Positions 33,343 to 45,989 of a stretch of DNA of 64,000 nucleotides are shown one piece after another (within the stretch, counting starts at the first letter, position 1; each line of letters starts with the position of its first letter). The notes beneath the pieces are model-generated. The model worked only from the letters and a program-made list of their open reading frames with translations. It did no database searches and had not been told where the DNA came from. The position numbers and the translations under genes are program-made. The stretch spans positions 248,001 to 312,000 of the forward strand of contig OX637801.1 in NCBI GenBank assembly GCA_951802425.1, written 5' to 3'. Source of the DNA: Clavaria fumosa. Taxonomy: Eukaryota > Basidiomycota > Agaricomycetes > Agaricales > Clavariaceae.

Positions 33343-35767
33343 ATGTCCCCGAAAGGCCCTTTGGCCTCCTCATCTGCTTCCAGTTTTCGTGATACTACCC
33401 CGCCACCGTCTGCCATTCCTTCAGCTGCTCTCCAAGATACTCCGATTAGCAAGAGGGCATCTAGGACGGACCCCTACACGTCACTTCATCATGCGACGAC
33501 TGGGCGCAGAGATGGAAGGGAAATTCGTTGGTCCCATGCCTGTTACCAAATTCCTAAACAAATTCCTACCCTCTGGCAATTTCCCAACCATGCCCTGGAA
33601 GAAGAAGCATCAAGCAGCTTTTAAATGCGTGGCAAAGCAGGGGTCCGAAAAAGCGATGTATAAACCATTGGTTCATTTCAACAATACCTTTGCTATTTTA
33701 ACTAACGGCTTTCGTTATTAGATAAAAGCATTAAAAGCATTCTGTCCCAACCTCGAACTCGTCGACACACATAACCACGTCGGCGAATCTAGCATCCTGA
33801 ATCAAAACCTGCTTAAACCTGACATCACCGCCTACATCACTAAAAGCGGTAGGGATCAAGTGACGGATTTCTCTTTGATGGAGATTCACACAGAGGTCAA
33901 ATTCGACGAAAGAGACGATCCTTTTTGCGACGACTCGCCCGAGTCAATAGAACACGATACTGAGGCGAGCAAAGACACCAAAGGCCAAATCACGTCTTAC
34001 GCCGTCGCTCAGCTTGCGACTCAGTTCCGCTCACACATCTTTTCCGTCCTGATCTGTGGCAAATATGCGAGACTTCTACGCTGGGATCGATCAGGAGCCG
34101 TCGTCTCCAAAGCGTTCGACTATACGGGAAGGCATTTGGCGCAATTTTACTGGCGGTACAATCATTCAGATCCCAGTGTCCGGGGAGTGGATTGTTCCGT
34201 ATCTAAGCCGTCGGAAAAGGAGGCTATTTTGGCTAGGAAACTGCTCAAGCTTGAAGAATGTGCCCGCCTTGTAAAGTTTGAAGTTTTTGACGAAATCGAC
34301 GACACTGTTTCTTATTATATTGGAAGCAAGCCAACATTCAATAGCAACGCCTCCCCGACCGGACGAGCCACTCGAACATTCGTCGTCGTCGACCCGGACA
34401 CGGAACGCGTCGTATTTTTGAAGGATACATGGAGAATAGATCTTCCTGATATGATGAAGGAAGGCATGATTTACCGCACTCTTCACAAAGCTAATGTGTC
34501 GAATATTCCCACATTCGTACGAGGGGATGATGTTCCCCACCAACGAACCCGCTCGCAAGACTTTGTTTCTGCCTCGTGGGCTCGACCGCTCGCCAAGCCA
34601 CTGCGACCCCATCAGCACTATCGAATGGTACTTGGAGAAGTCGTCCGTGACCTGACGTCGTTTGATTCAACTTGGGAATTGGTCAATGCCATGAAAGATG
34701 CGCTGCAAGGTGCGTTCGCTTTAATATTATACCAATTATGCTGATATCCCGCTATCTCGTAGCTCATAAGGAAGCATTTGAAAAAGCGAAAATTCTGCAT
34801 CGTGACGTCAGTGTCGGCAATATATTGATCACCAACGATGGACGTGGATTGTTGATAGACTGGGACTTGTCTAAACATACGGAGGACCTCGCGAAAGGTG
34901 CCCGACAAGGAGAACGTTCGGTAAATTCACTTTTCCGTTCGCATACTTTTGGACTCTGAGGAGTTGCCTCGTCTACTCCAGGGGACTTGGCAGTTTATGG
35001 CCGCTAGGTTGCTCTTGAGTTCAACACCAGTAGTGCACACTCTCGCGGACGATCTGGAGTCATTCCTTCATGTGCTCAGCTGGGTCGCGTTACGGTTCAC
35101 ATCTCATGACTTGAGTTCTAAGGCCTTAACCTATCTTCTGGGTAGCATGTTTGACCAATCTTATGAGGATGATGACGGTTTTATCCGAGGAGGGCATTAC
35201 AAACAGAACGCCCTACTTGGAGGTCAGGTTCCGAAAACCGGATTCCGCCAGCAGATACTCAGGAACCTGCTGGAAGGTCTTACCGAAACCTGTGCCGTTC
35301 GCTACGAGAAACCTCCTTCTGATGGCGGGCTTGCTGCATCTTATCATGATGACCTTGCTCTGTTTCATTTTCATAAGATTAGGATGGAGCAGTATGAACG
35401 CAAATTAGCGGAACTGGAGAGTTCTGACTGGATGTTGGGGACCTTTGCGGAAGCTTTGGCGAACCGTGAGGCGTGGCCACGAGATGACAAGTCCATCCCG
35501 AATCCATTGGCTCACAAGACTCCTTCGGGCCGAAAGAGAAAATCGGAGACTGATGACTATTTGCCCAAACAGAGGCAACGGTTTACGCCATCGATATCTG
35601 AGCACCTTGGTGAGGGAGGTGGCGGTGAGGAAACCAGCTGCGAGGGAACCAGCTACGAGGAAACCAGCCGCGAGGAAACCAGCGGTGAGGGAACCAGCTA
35701 TGAGGAGACCAGCGGCGAGGAAACCAGCGGCGAGGAAACCAGCGGCGAGGAACGCACTGTTGATTAA
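33343..35767 (+). CDS. FunK1-type fungal protein kinase with repetitive Glu-Thr-Ser tail
   Basis: N-terminus MSPKGPLASSSASSFRDTTP (33343). The conserved EMEGKFVGPMPVTKFLNKFL lies in the next frame (33509-33570), so there is either a small frameshift near 33490-33500 or an unusual splice. A 51-nt intron at 33671-33721 (GTTCAT..TTAG, branch-like CTAAC) joins to IKALKAFCPNLELVDTHNHV. Then DFSLMEIHTEVKFDERDDPF, RATRTFVVVDPDTERVVFLK, KDTWRIDLPDMMKEGMIYRT, and after another intron KAKILHRDVSVGNILITNDG with LLIDWDLSKHTED (34780-34890; catalytic HRD and DWD). The last exon has LQGTWQFMAARLL and DDLESFLHVLSWVAL. The C-terminus is a 5-7-residue repeat (EETSGEETSGEE). Probably a kinase gene; activity depends on the N-terminal frame problem. 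Confidence 0.7.
35625..35755 (+). repeat. Tandem repeat coding (E)ETSxE
   Basis: GAGGAAACCAGCGGC-type 15-bp units repeated about nine times at the end of the kinase frame. Confidence 0.85.
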
Positions 35768-36057
35768 TACGAGCAATCGGCCAGGGGCCATGAATTTATT
35801 CTTTTTCGGTCAATGTTCACTACTTCGTCATTACCACAACGTGTCCTGTATTCATCCATCTTGCATACCTTTCAGAAGAGCTCAGAGATACAAAATTTAT
35901 GGGTGAGCCTGGTTGCTGAACAGGAACCCCAGAAAGACCACAGAAAGGTAACGACATTACGTCCGTCAGATTGTTTTAGTGCACAACACAAGCGAAAAAA
36001 CAAATAAATTCGTGACAGAAGTGCGGCTTCAACAATAGTACGTCGACTCGTCCAAAC

Positions 36058-36115
36058 AGATCACTAATACAGTACAGTAATTGATCAGATCACTAATACA
36101 GTACAGTAATTGAAG
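36058..36115. repeat. Direct tandem duplication of about 29 bp
   Basis: CAGATCACTAATACAGTACA plus GTAATTGAT occurs twice in a row, in the spacer between two kinase genes. Confidence 0.85.
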
Positions 36116-36277
36116 CTATTGAAGTCTCGTTCCGTGCGAATGATGACATAATGGAAATGATAAGATAAGATGACATAATAATCCCTGATGGACCTGGCCA
36201 GGCACGGATCGCGAGTTGTATTTGCTTGCAGACGCATATGGGTCCTGGTTCAAATCTGCTGGTCACGTGTGCACGCG

Positions 36278-38595
36278 ATGTCCTCTGACATCGTTGTCCC
36301 AGTCGATTTTATCCCTCCCGCTATTAGCTATGTGTTGGAGGAATGGCGTCCTGATAAGCTCCGTTTACCCCCCTCACCACCGCTCGGCCCACCCCCCCAA
36401 CCCACCCCATCCCTCAATCTTGCCGTGCTCCAGCTCAGTTCTCGAAGAAGGACCGCTGGCACTCGTGCTCCCGCGTGGTACGACAAGCACCTCGCTAATC
36501 ACTTGGTACTACGGAAGACTATCTTGCTCGACTCCCTTGTCGACTCCATAGCCTCGACAGTGGATACCGCAATCAGGGAATTTTATCTCGAGGGCACCCA
36601 GATATCTCGAGAAAAACCCAAGGATAGGAACCAAATTAGGACGCTCCAAGAAGATTCTTTCCCCTACCATTCGAACGAGAATGTTGTCACTTCTCACTAC
36701 AAACAGCTCTCGTCGGCAATCTGTTGTTCTATTGCGTCTACTCTTGCTCTTACCTCTACGCCTTGGTCAAACTTACTAATTTGGGAAGCACCAGAACGTG
36801 AAACAAATGCTAAACCGGACGGTGTACTTATGATACACTATAGGGCACAAGAAGAAATGGATAGCCTCAAACCAGGCATCAAGCGACACCTCGACAAGCT
36901 GATCGGCGAGGCGTTGGCAACATGGGAGATGAAGAGCTTAGCAGTTGGGGATGCCGTCGTGATGCAGAAGATTGAGGATAAGGCAAGGATGGGAGAAAGC
37001 TTTTTCTGGACCAGGTGTACTGGCTGCGACCGACCGGACGACCATCAACGGATGCATGAAAGGGGACCACACCCTCCAGACGCTTTGAATCCGCCATGGA
37101 CGATACCGCGTCTTACATTCCCAGACGCAGAGTCCGACTCGGACGACCCGGAGCACCCCGACGTACGAAATGGAAGAGGATACACGAACTCGCGCCTGAT
37201 TCTTCAACAGGTGATCGTGCATTTGGTCATGGGTTCTCGTTTTATTCATGGGCTTTGCGTAGGCATGGTCACAGGCTGTGAACCAAGATTCAACGATCTT
37301 GGTTATACACTCGGGAAACCACGAATTCATCGGTATTCGTCATCGCAAAAGTCAAACGCTCTTCCTTTCGAATCTAATTGTGCCTCACAACTCTGAACCT
37401 GCCTACGGCAAGATCCAAGTCGGAATCTACATCGCTGCTATCCAAGACAAGCTGGACAGGCTGGAACAGACAAATGGAAAGAAGAAACGTCCCGCTGGAG
37501 ATGATGATAGCGGCGACGATGATGACGGACCTGGAAGCAGCAAGCGACGGAAAATCGACGATCCGGGTCCAAAACACAACACTAGGGGTCCATCAACGAG
37601 AGGCGGAGGTCGGGGTCGGAGTCGGGGTCGGGGTCAGGGTCGGGGTGGTCGAGGCGCGAAGGCTGCGCAAAGGAATGGCCCCTCTGTAGACAAGGTTTGC
37701 CCGTGGTTCTTGATTCGAAATTGGCTAATCATCGTCTAGGCTACCTTCAACGCTGTATCGAAACGAAATATTGCGCGCGTGTGCCTCTTCTTCGGAGTCT
37801 ACGCTTCACCTGTTCCTGCCACTTTTATCCGCCAAAATCCAGACGACCAGTCTGACCGATCGCCGACTCATCCATTACCGCTCAGCGACAAGGCCCACGA
37901 TGATGATGTGATTGAAATTATCCTCACCTCTCAGAAGGCAGCGGGCTCGACAGGTATCGTTCATATAGGTGTGATGAATGTGGGCTCCGTCCGAAAAGAC
38001 ATTCCCGTTGCTGTCAAATTGGCGTTCTCGACGGATGAGAAAAGCGCTTTGAAGGACGAATACAACATCTACCAACATTTGCATTCAAAACAAGTCAAAG
38101 GAATCCCGCTTTGCTTTGGCCATTTTGTGGACAATGAACTTGTGGAAGATAATGAGGGCCCGCATGCCCTTATCATGACGTACGCTGGCGAACCTATTCT
38201 CTATCAGGCATTGAGCTTAAGCACCTCCTTAAAGTACGCCAAATACTCATCCTGCATGCTTGTATCCTCCTTTTATGCCCCCCGCTCTTTCATTCCGCAG
38301 AAGATCTTTTCAACGAATCCTAGAATCAATCAACAAGGCTGGTGTAATCCATGGAGACATACGTCTTGCCAATCTTTGCGTGAGTGAAGAGGGGAAGCCA
38401 TCCATCATTGACTTCAGCCACAGCGAGATCCGCAAGACTAAATATATGGGTCACGATGTTTCTCATCTATGCGAGGTCCTTAACATCAAGGAGCGAAAGA
38501 AACTTATCAGCAATGTGGATGGCCTCAGACGCAGCAACCGGATCAAGTTACTTGCTGAGAAGAAGGCTGGTAGCAAGTGTTCTATTACCAAGTAG
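36278..38595 (+). CDS. FunK1-related kinase-like protein, multi-exon
   Basis: ATG at 36278 (MSSDIVVPVDFIPPAISYVL). Exon 1 includes APERETNAKPDGVLMIHYRA and LDKLIGEALATWEMKSLAVG. Later exons carry PAYGKIQVGIYIAAIQDKLD (37401-37460), then a disordered Lys/Asp and Arg-Gly-Gly region (37480-37680). Next are the kinase N-lobe GIVHIGVMNVGS, IPVAVKLAFSTDEKSALKDE and EGPHALIMTYAGEP (37950-38190). The last exon has INKAGVIHGDIRLANLCVSE (catalytic loop HGDIRLAN) and PSIIDFSHSEIRKTKYMGHD (38330-38440), stop at 38593-38595. Membership of the kinase superfamily is clear. Activity is plausible because Lys, Asp and Asn positions are kept, but substrate is unknown. Confidence 0.7.
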
Positions 38596-38639
38596 GAGCT
38601 GTGGAACAAGAAGGGACTTTTTGTGTACGGTCCTGTCCA

Positions 38640-38930
38640 ATTTCCGTTCGTTTTTTCTTTCGCATCTTGTTTTCACTTTCGCTATTCTGCTATCGGTTTG
38701 CTTTCTCGTCGTCCATTTTGCCATTTTGCTCTTGGGTTTGCTGTCTCGTTGTCGATTTCGTTGCCTTTGCCTTCGCTTTGCTATCTTGTTGTCGATTTTG
38801 CTGTCTCACTTTTTGCCTTTGCTACCTTGTTGTCAATCTTGCTGCCTCGCGTTTAGCTTTGCTATCTTGTTGTCAGCTTTGCTATCTTGTCAACTTTGCT
38901 ACTTTGTCGCGTTATCGTTGGCTATGAACG
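38640..38930. repeat. Degenerate pyrimidine-rich minisatellite
   Basis: Repeats of TTTGCTATCTTGTTGTC and variants, about 17-35 bp apart. Located in the 3' flank of the kinase-like gene. Gives Leu/Cys/Phe-rich frames that are artefacts. Confidence 0.7.
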
Positions 38931-39171
38931 GATACACTGTACTTTAGGGATTTCTAGTTGATATCGTTCCTGCAGTTGCATTGCTATTCCCACAATTGAT
39001 ACCCACCCTGGCTATATCTAGGCCACGGACCGCGCATGCACCACTGGTTTCAGCGAATGTGTAATCCGACATGCTCTAATCTTAATCTCTCTATCAAGTC
39101 TCAGCCCAAGCTCCTGCTCAATCTGAAGATGTAAATTTATGAGTGGCTTCTTCAGCGGGTAAGTACAGGAG

Positions 39172-41490
39172 TAGAACTAACCTGCCTCCGCAATGCCTGC
39201 TCCTCCATCCCCACAGCGGACCTGAATACAGCATCTACTTCCTCTAGCGACACATTTGCTGTCTCAGGGACAAAGTATGTCGCAAAAAGATAGGATAGGA
39301 AGTACGCCGTTGAGAATGTGAAGAAGGTAGCCCTTTTGAAGTGTCAAGAGAAGAAACGAAAATTTCAGTTCTTGAAGCCTCACTGACGTGCATGAATGAG
39401 CTCAAACACGCACGATGCGGACACTTCCATCAAAGGAGGCATTACCAAATCTACTATGACTGTAGTCGACGTCATCAATTCTCTTTTGCTTCAAAAACAC
39501 ACTTGTTTGACAAAAGCGGACTCACAGTTGTTCAGCCAGTTAGAGGCGGTGCTCAGCGCTACGCCCCTACTCCGCATCGGAAGCGGAAAGACTTCTGCGG
39601 GAAGCACCCAAGCTACAGGCCCAGGGAAAACTCATATGAGAACGTAAACAGATAGACACAGCTGTGTTGTCAAGTATAACTCGGACGTGAAACGTAACGT
39701 CGTCACAAAAAGCCAGACGTACAAGACTGCAAGCCACACGGCTGAAACGTGCCCACTCCAATTAGAGGAATACAAATATATCTGAGAAAGGAGAGATGCG
39801 CCTCAATAATCTGTTATTCACGAAAACTCTGGAAGACATACAAGAAAGGCAATGAGGAGATGAGAGATGGTCATGATGATGCTACCGACTGGTGGATAGT
39901 CAGCGAATCCTAGCGACCAGTGTTGCGACTTTGCTTACTCCGTAAAAGTGGCTTCCGTCCTGCGCTCGTCATGTAAGTCTAGTGCCGATGGTTAGATTGC
40001 AGACGCTTACCCCAGTAATCGATGTATATTATTGCCGGTATCACAGCAATCAACTGCACGATCCCGATTCCACCCGCAACCAGCAGCACAGCGTTTTCCC
40101 CACTGATACCAATCCTCTGGACGAGAAATGGCCCGTAGTAAAGCAGTGCATTGATCCCACTCCATCCTAATATAAATACGTGTGAGAGAATGTTTGATGA
40201 GATACGGATAGAAGGCAGACGTTGGAATAACATCACAAGCACCGCAATGAGCGTTCTATCAAAATATTTGATATTGAATAACTGTGCCCAGACAAGAGCT
40301 TCCGAACGAAGCTTGCTCCTACGGTCGTGAGGTGTTGTTTGCTGCATGACGGTGGCCTCTACACGCATCTCCAACAATTCGAGCTACGGCAAATGTTGAG
40401 CCTCGTTACCTCAGCGAGATGAAGGGTAACTTCACCTTTAGCAAAGGATCTATTATAATAAAGCCTCTTCGGCCGTGCGCAGTCTGAGTTTCGCCAGTGA
40501 TTGGAGTGCGTCGCCATACTGTCCTCTCAAGACCAGGAGCCTCAGTGAGGGCGGCAAAGATAAGCAACTGAAACATAACAACAGGCCGAGAAAAATTTGG
40601 ACGCCAAGAGGGATCCGCCATGACATCGAGCTCTCGATCGAACGCGTCGTGAACCCAGTCCAAAACCCCAACACAACGCCTAGGACGATGGCAAGCTGTT
40701 CGAGGGCCACGAGAGAGCCACGGAACTCTGGAGGACTAATCTCTGCCATGTACAAAGGAGAGAGCATGCTGTAACCAGAACGTAAGACAATGTCCGGGTG
40801 GTACAGCTTAGTTGATGGATACCTCAGGGCGCCAACGCCTAAGCCACCCACAGCACGACCAAAGACAAGGTGACTCAAAGATTGAGCACTGCACTGGAAA
40901 GCAGACCCGATGCAAAACACCACTACGATTTGAGAATGAAATGCTTACGATAGAATCTCACCACACGCAACAAATATTGAGTGTCGTCTCGAAAATCGGT
41001 CTGCCAGAATTCCGACAATGAGCGCTCCGAAAAGGGCACCGAGTTCAAGTACGGCGGCTAGACAAAGGTGGAATCATATTAGCGGAGTACACTCTGACCT
41101 TTCCTACGCACTCATCAGTCCTATCTCCAAGGGCCAATCGGCCACCGCGCTCGAAAATACTTCATGACAAGGACGTTGGCTATGACGCCTTGATCATAAC
41201 ACCCCCTATTGAACATGGTAAGCGCCTGGTGAAACTCCTGGAGAACGAAAATACCTAATGCTGCAAACAACGCGCAGCCCAATGTATAATAGTTGCGAAA
41301 CAGGCTGTGGATGCTTCTTGATCCATATGTATAGCTGTAGCCGGTTCCATTGGGCAGAAAATTGAACGAAGCATCTTGAGGCAAGGACCGTAACCGCTCT
41401 GAGGGCAGGGGCTCCGACAGATTATACAATTGAGAACATTCATTTCCTGAAGTCGTGCACTCATTAGAAGGTATGGCTACATATCCCAGA
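39172..41490 (-). CDS. MFS sugar transporter, multi-exon, first exon not found
   Basis: Minus strand with many short introns. In order: ECSQLYNLSEPLPSERLRSL and YYTLGCALFAALGIFVLQEF (41230-41460); LVFGRAVGGLGVGAL, LSPLYMAEISPPEFRGSLVA (the PxYxxExxPxxxRG sugar-porter signature) and LEQLAIVLGVVLGFWTGF (40640-40880); then LLVLRGQYGDALQSLAKLRL. Next HVFILGWSGINALLYYGPFL and AVIPAIIYIDYWG (40010-40180), GRKPLLR with an intron, SIIMTISHLLIAFLV (about 39850), PVAWVLPAEVFPLPMRSRGV (39555-39620), and the tail TYFVPETANVSLEEVDAVF ending near 39172. Family knowledge: such carriers move hexoses or disaccharides with protons across the plasma membrane. Substrate cannot be told. All main blocks are present, so it is probably functional if the 5' exon exists. 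Confidence 0.8.
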
Positions 41491-41930
41491 GCCTAAGCAG
41501 TGGTGGCGTGAAATGCGTCAGATGCGGGCGTGGGTCCGTGAGTGGGGGCTGATGGCGGGTCGCAGATGGGGTGGCTGGGTGTGGGGCTGCGCAAAAGACA
41601 TGTATAGTGAGGCGAGTTTCCATTTGATGCCTGAGTCTGGCCATCTGATGGAAGTCTTTCTCTCTGACTGCCCAAACAGGATTCGCCGCTTACAGCGGCG
41701 CAGCTGCAAGTTCATGCGAGAGAACAAGAAAGTGTGTTTATTAGTTAACAAGAATGATATGAACAGTTTGGTTATCATACCTGCAAGTTCACATGAGAGA
41801 ACAAGAAAGCGTGAACCTGCCAACTTGTTATGGATCTGGTACTGGGCACATGAGGTGAGCAATCTGATGCATTATTTAGGCTAATTACCATTAGTTGGTT
41901 ATGCATGAAAGACGGTAAGTTGCTGTGCCA
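41491..41930. other. Spacer without a supported gene
   Basis: Open frames here lack protein character. A short direct repeat of GCAAGTTCATGCGAGAGAACAA and GCAAGTTCACATGAGAGAACAA-like sequence (shared 10-15-mers near 41706 and 41783) is the only structure noticed. Confidence 0.35.
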
Positions 41931-44270
41931 CTGCATTGCATCACCCTCCCCAGCTCCTGTCGCATTGCATCACCGCCTCCCCAGCTCCTGTCACGTTGCA
42001 TCATCCCTGCCTCCCAGCTGCCGCCTGCCCTGCTGCTGCCACCCGCCACCCGCCGCCTGCCCTTCTGCTGCTACGTGCTGCCTGCCCTGCTGCCGCCACC
42101 CGCCGCCTGCCCTGCTGTCGCCACCTGCCTCTGCCCTTCTGCCGCCACCTGCCTCTGCCCTTCTGCTGCCACCTGCTGCCCGCCCTTCTGCGGCCACCCG
42201 CACCCCGCCCTTCTGCGGCCACCCGCCCCCCGCCCTTCTGCCGCCACCCGCCGCCCGCCCTTCTGCTGCTACGTGCCGCCTGCCCTGCTGCCGCCACCTG
42301 CCTCTGCCCTGCTGCCGCCACCCGCTGCCCGCCCTGCTGCCGCCACCCGCCGCCCACCCTTCTGCTGCTACGTGCCGCCTGCCCTGCTGCTGCCACCTGC
42401 CTCTGCCCTGCTGCTGCCACCTGCCTCTGCCCTGCTGCCGCCACCTGCCTCTGCCCTTCTGCTGCCACCTTCCGCCCGCCCTTCTGCCGCCACCCGCCAC
42501 CCGCCCTGCTGCCGCCACCCGCCTCCCGCTCCCCACCCCGCTGCTCCTTGCTGCCACTCCCTGCCCAGCTGCTACCAATGGCCCCAGCCCCCACATTGGT
42601 CTGTGACCACAGTTGAGGGCTTGGGCCATTGCTACAGGGAGGAGGGCGCACCTGGCAGGCAGCCTATCATGATCGCCGCCCTCGTCACACCCGTCACCCC
42701 CATCGCCCCCGTCAGCCCCGTCGCACCTGTTACCCCTGTCGCCCCCATCACCCCCGTCACCCCCGTCACCCCCGTCACCCCCGTCGCCATCGCCCCTGTC
42801 AGCCCTGTCGCCGTTGTCGTCGTTGTTGCCCCTCCTGCTGCCATCATCGTTGTGCCGGCGCCACTGCTGAAGAGAGGGAGAGAGGGAGGGGAGAAAGAGA
42901 GGGGGGAGGGTAAAAGAAAGAGAAAAAAGAAAGAGGGAGGAACACGCACCAGCGGTTGTTGTCGCCTGGGGGAAGAGCCACCGCTGTTGTTGTCGTCTAC
43001 TGCTGTCGTGGTCGCCATCGCTGTCTGCTGTGGCCATTATTGCCATCATTGTCTGCCACAGGTGTCGTCGATGTTGTTGTCAGCTGCTAAATGGTGGATT
43101 AGTGAGGGGAGAAGGGGGATGGATAATGACACACCGTTGCTGGCACGAGCATGGTGTGGCAGGTCAAGGCAGTCACCTAGTCACACATGTAACTGTAAAG
43201 TGAGAAACTGATTCAATCATCATCACACTTTTTAGACAGCATTCTACACTGTAAATTTAACATAGGATTGTTGAGCATGTGGACTCAATCCTTCCCAATT
43301 ATTTTCAGAATTTATTATATTCAGACTAAGATGCAGGGACAGTTTTTCTCTCAGTAGGACAGATACTGTGGCTGTGACTTATGGGTCTCAATGAGGTGCA
43401 GGTGACGACGGCAATGACGACAACTGCTCGTGCATGTTCCTCCTTCTTTCTTTTTTCTCTTTCTTTCACCCTCCCCCCTCTCTCTTTCACCTCCCTCTCT
43501 CCCTCTCTTCAGCAGTGGCCCAACGACAATGGTGGCGGGAGGGGCAACAACGACGACGACAGCAACGGGGGCGACAGGGGCAATGGGTGTGACGTGGCTG
43601 ACGGGGCAACGGGGGCAGCCCCAGCCCCAGCCGCAGCGCCACCGCCTGTACGCGAAGCAGCCAGCACGAGCGCCAGACCCACCACATCCCGCATGTCCGT
43701 TGGCCTGATCACCCCGTCGTCCCACAGATGCGCCGTCGAGTAGTACACGGTCGACTGCGCCTCAATCATCTCCTTCAGCGCAGCGTGGTGGCCACGATAG
43801 GCTGCCTGCCAGGTGCGCCCTCCCTCCTTGTAGCAATGGCCCAAGCCCCCAACCGTGGTCACAGACCAATGGTGGGGACTGGGGCCATTGGTAGCAGCTG
43901 GGCAGAGGTGGCAGCAACAGCAGGGCAGGAGCAGCGGGGTGGGGAGCGGGCGGCGGGTGGCGGGTGGCAGCAGAAGGGCGGGCGGCAGGTGGCAGCAGAA
44001 GGGCAGAGGCGGGTGGCAGCAGCAGGGCGGGCGGCGGGTAGCGGCAGCAGGGCAGGCAGCACGTAGGTGACGTAGCAGCAGAAGGGCGGGCAGCGGGTGG
44101 CAGCAGCAGGGCGGGCGGCGGGCGGCAGGTGGCAGCAGAAGGGCAGAGGCGGGTGGCAGCAGCAGGGCGGGCGGCGGGTAGCGGCAGCAGGGCAGGCGGC
44201 ACGTAGGTGACGTAGCAGCAGAAGGGCGGGCGGCGGGTGGCGGCAGCAGGGCGGGCGGCAGGCATCAGCG
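41930..44270. mobile_element. Large foldback region with GC-rich tandem repeats in the arms
   Basis: Left arm 41960-42560 is a tandem array of CCTGCCCTGCTGCCGCCACC-type units. Right arm 43900-44270 has the reverse complement (GGCGGGTGGCAGCAGAAGGG). Unique blocks are also inverted: 42580-42660 (CACATTGGTCTGTGACCACA, CACCTGGCAGGCAGCC) against 43795-43880, and 42865-42930 (GAGAGGGAGAGAGGGAGGGG) against 43445-43510. Between are GTCACCCCCGTCACCCC repeats. Long Pro/Leu/Cys or Ala/Gly frames follow from repeat periodicity. No transposase. Confidence 0.65.
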
Positions 44271-44582
44271 AGTGGGATGCATGACGGCAAGAGTGATGCA
44301 TGATGTGTGGTGGCATCATGCATCATCTCCCTCTGGGTGATGATGCATCCTCACCATTCGCAAACTTACCGTCATCTATGCATCACACACTTACTGTAAT
44401 TACCATAGATTAATGCATTAATTTACTTGAATCGCCTGTACTGGGAGCAGTCAGAAATGAGTCACTGGGAGTCAGGATGACTCAGACAGGTCCTCAATTC
44501 CTTATGCAGTTGGTCTACAGGACTACTAGATCCTCCAGTTCCATACCTTCCTGCCAACAGCATTGAAACCAACACTGCTACA

Positions 44583-45663
44583 TCAGCAAAACAGCTTGGC
44601 TAAATGTAAGTATGGACTGGTATGGACTGGTGTGTAACAGCAACAGCAGCGGCGGCAGCGGCAGCAACGGCGGCAGCAACAGCAGCGGCATCGGCAGCGA
44701 CGGCGGCAGCAGCAATGGCGGTGGCGGCAGCGGCGGCGGTGGCGGCAGCAGCAACGGCGGTGGCGGAGCAATAGCAGCAGCAGCGGCAGCAGCTGCTGTT
44801 GCTCCTTACACAGGCCTTATATGTTCTTACATGTACTTGACTGTACTTGACTGTACTTGATTAATAATATTTTTTAATCAACTACTTGATTACTAATAAG
44901 TTGAGTCTAATTTGAGGATTAAGATCGTTGAAGTTTGGCCAAGTTCTGGTCAAGAAAGTTTTATGTTTCCTGAGGTGTTTAAGACAGGTTTCAGTCAGAT
45001 TCAGTAGCTGTAAGGCTAACTTTTGGTTCTTGATACCTCTTGGTCTGCCAGATGCTAAGAATCATTAAGGCCTGCCAAGATTATTAAGATGTATCTAAGA
45101 CAAATCTGGAAAATTGGATTGTCTTAGACTAAGACAGTCTTGTCTTAGTCCAACTTGTCTTAATTTTTCTTAAATCCAATTTACTGTCATTTTCACGAAA
45201 GCTTATAAATCATAAAACACTTGACTTTCTGCACTCTGATATCAGCTTTGCAATATCTTGACAATGACTGAAGCAATTTGTATAAAAATCAGTGCAAAAT
45301 CATCGCACAGATCAGCGCTACCCAGTAAAATTAGAGCAACATAGAAATTTCATTGTTGTTGTTGAGATATCGCAGTGCCGACATCTGACCCCAGAATAGT
45401 CACATGTTTTATTGTTTATACGGTTTCTTGAAAAAGACAGTAAAAAACAATCAAATTTCTATGTCGCTCTAATTTTACTGGGTAGCGCTGATCTGTGCGA
45501 TGATTTTGCACTAATTTTTATGCAGATTGCTTCAGTCGTTGTCAAGATATTGCAAAGCCGATATCAGAGCGCAGAAAGTCACATGTTTTATGATTTATAA
45601 GCTTTCATGAAAATGACAGTAAGACAGGTCTAAGACTGCCTAAGTCACTTTGCACTTTTCCTG
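44583..45663. mobile_element. Truncated copy of the 13.6-16.9 kb element, with a MITE inside
   Basis: 44640-44810 repeats the GGC/GCA core. 44811-45183 and 45622-45663 match 16441-16869 almost base for base, ending CACTTTTCCTG followed by AT. The left end of the element is not recognisable. Confidence 0.7.
45184..45619. mobile_element. 436-bp palindromic MITE, TA target duplication
   Basis: Starts CTGTCATTTTCACGAAAGCT and ends with AGCTTTCATGAAAATGACAG. The two halves are inverted copies. TA lies on both sides (45182-45183, 45620-45621). The empty site is present in this same window at about 16830 (CCAATTTAAGACAGG), which fixes both borders and the TA duplication. TA duplications are typical of Tc1/mariner-mobilised elements. 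Confidence 0.9.
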
Positions 45664-45666
45664 ATG

Positions 45667-45848
45667 TCAATTACTGCTTACTGTGATGGTGACGCAAACG
45701 TGAACTTTGAATATCTCGGTTTTTTGGAAAACGACTCTTCATGCACCACAATCCGTGCATGGATTGTGGTGCATGAAGAGTCGTTTTCCAAAAAACCGAG
45801 ATATTCAAAGTTCATGTTTGCGTCACCGTCACAGTAAGCAGTAATTGA
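45667..45848. mobile_element. 182-bp near-perfect palindrome (foldback MITE)
   Basis: TCAATTACTGCTTACTGTGA ... TCACAGTAAGCAGTAATTGA. The arms are about 88 bp and meet at CCGTGCATGG. Starts 3 bp after the end of the neighbouring element copy. No clear target duplication. Confidence 0.85.
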
Positions 45849-45989
45849 GGGGAAGTAGTGTGCCGCACCTGACGGGGTGCCAGTTGGTCGTAGACTTTTA
45901 TAATAACAACAGAGCATTCCAAGACATGTCCTCAGAGCATAGAACATTCTGGTCACATGCACAATGCGAGATTGGTTCAGAATGGAGTC

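Noticed and set aside
41905..43211. Pro/Leu/Cys-rich 230-430-residue proteins and their complements
   Set aside because: Artefacts of tandem CCTGCCCTGCTGCCGCCACC units inside a foldback.
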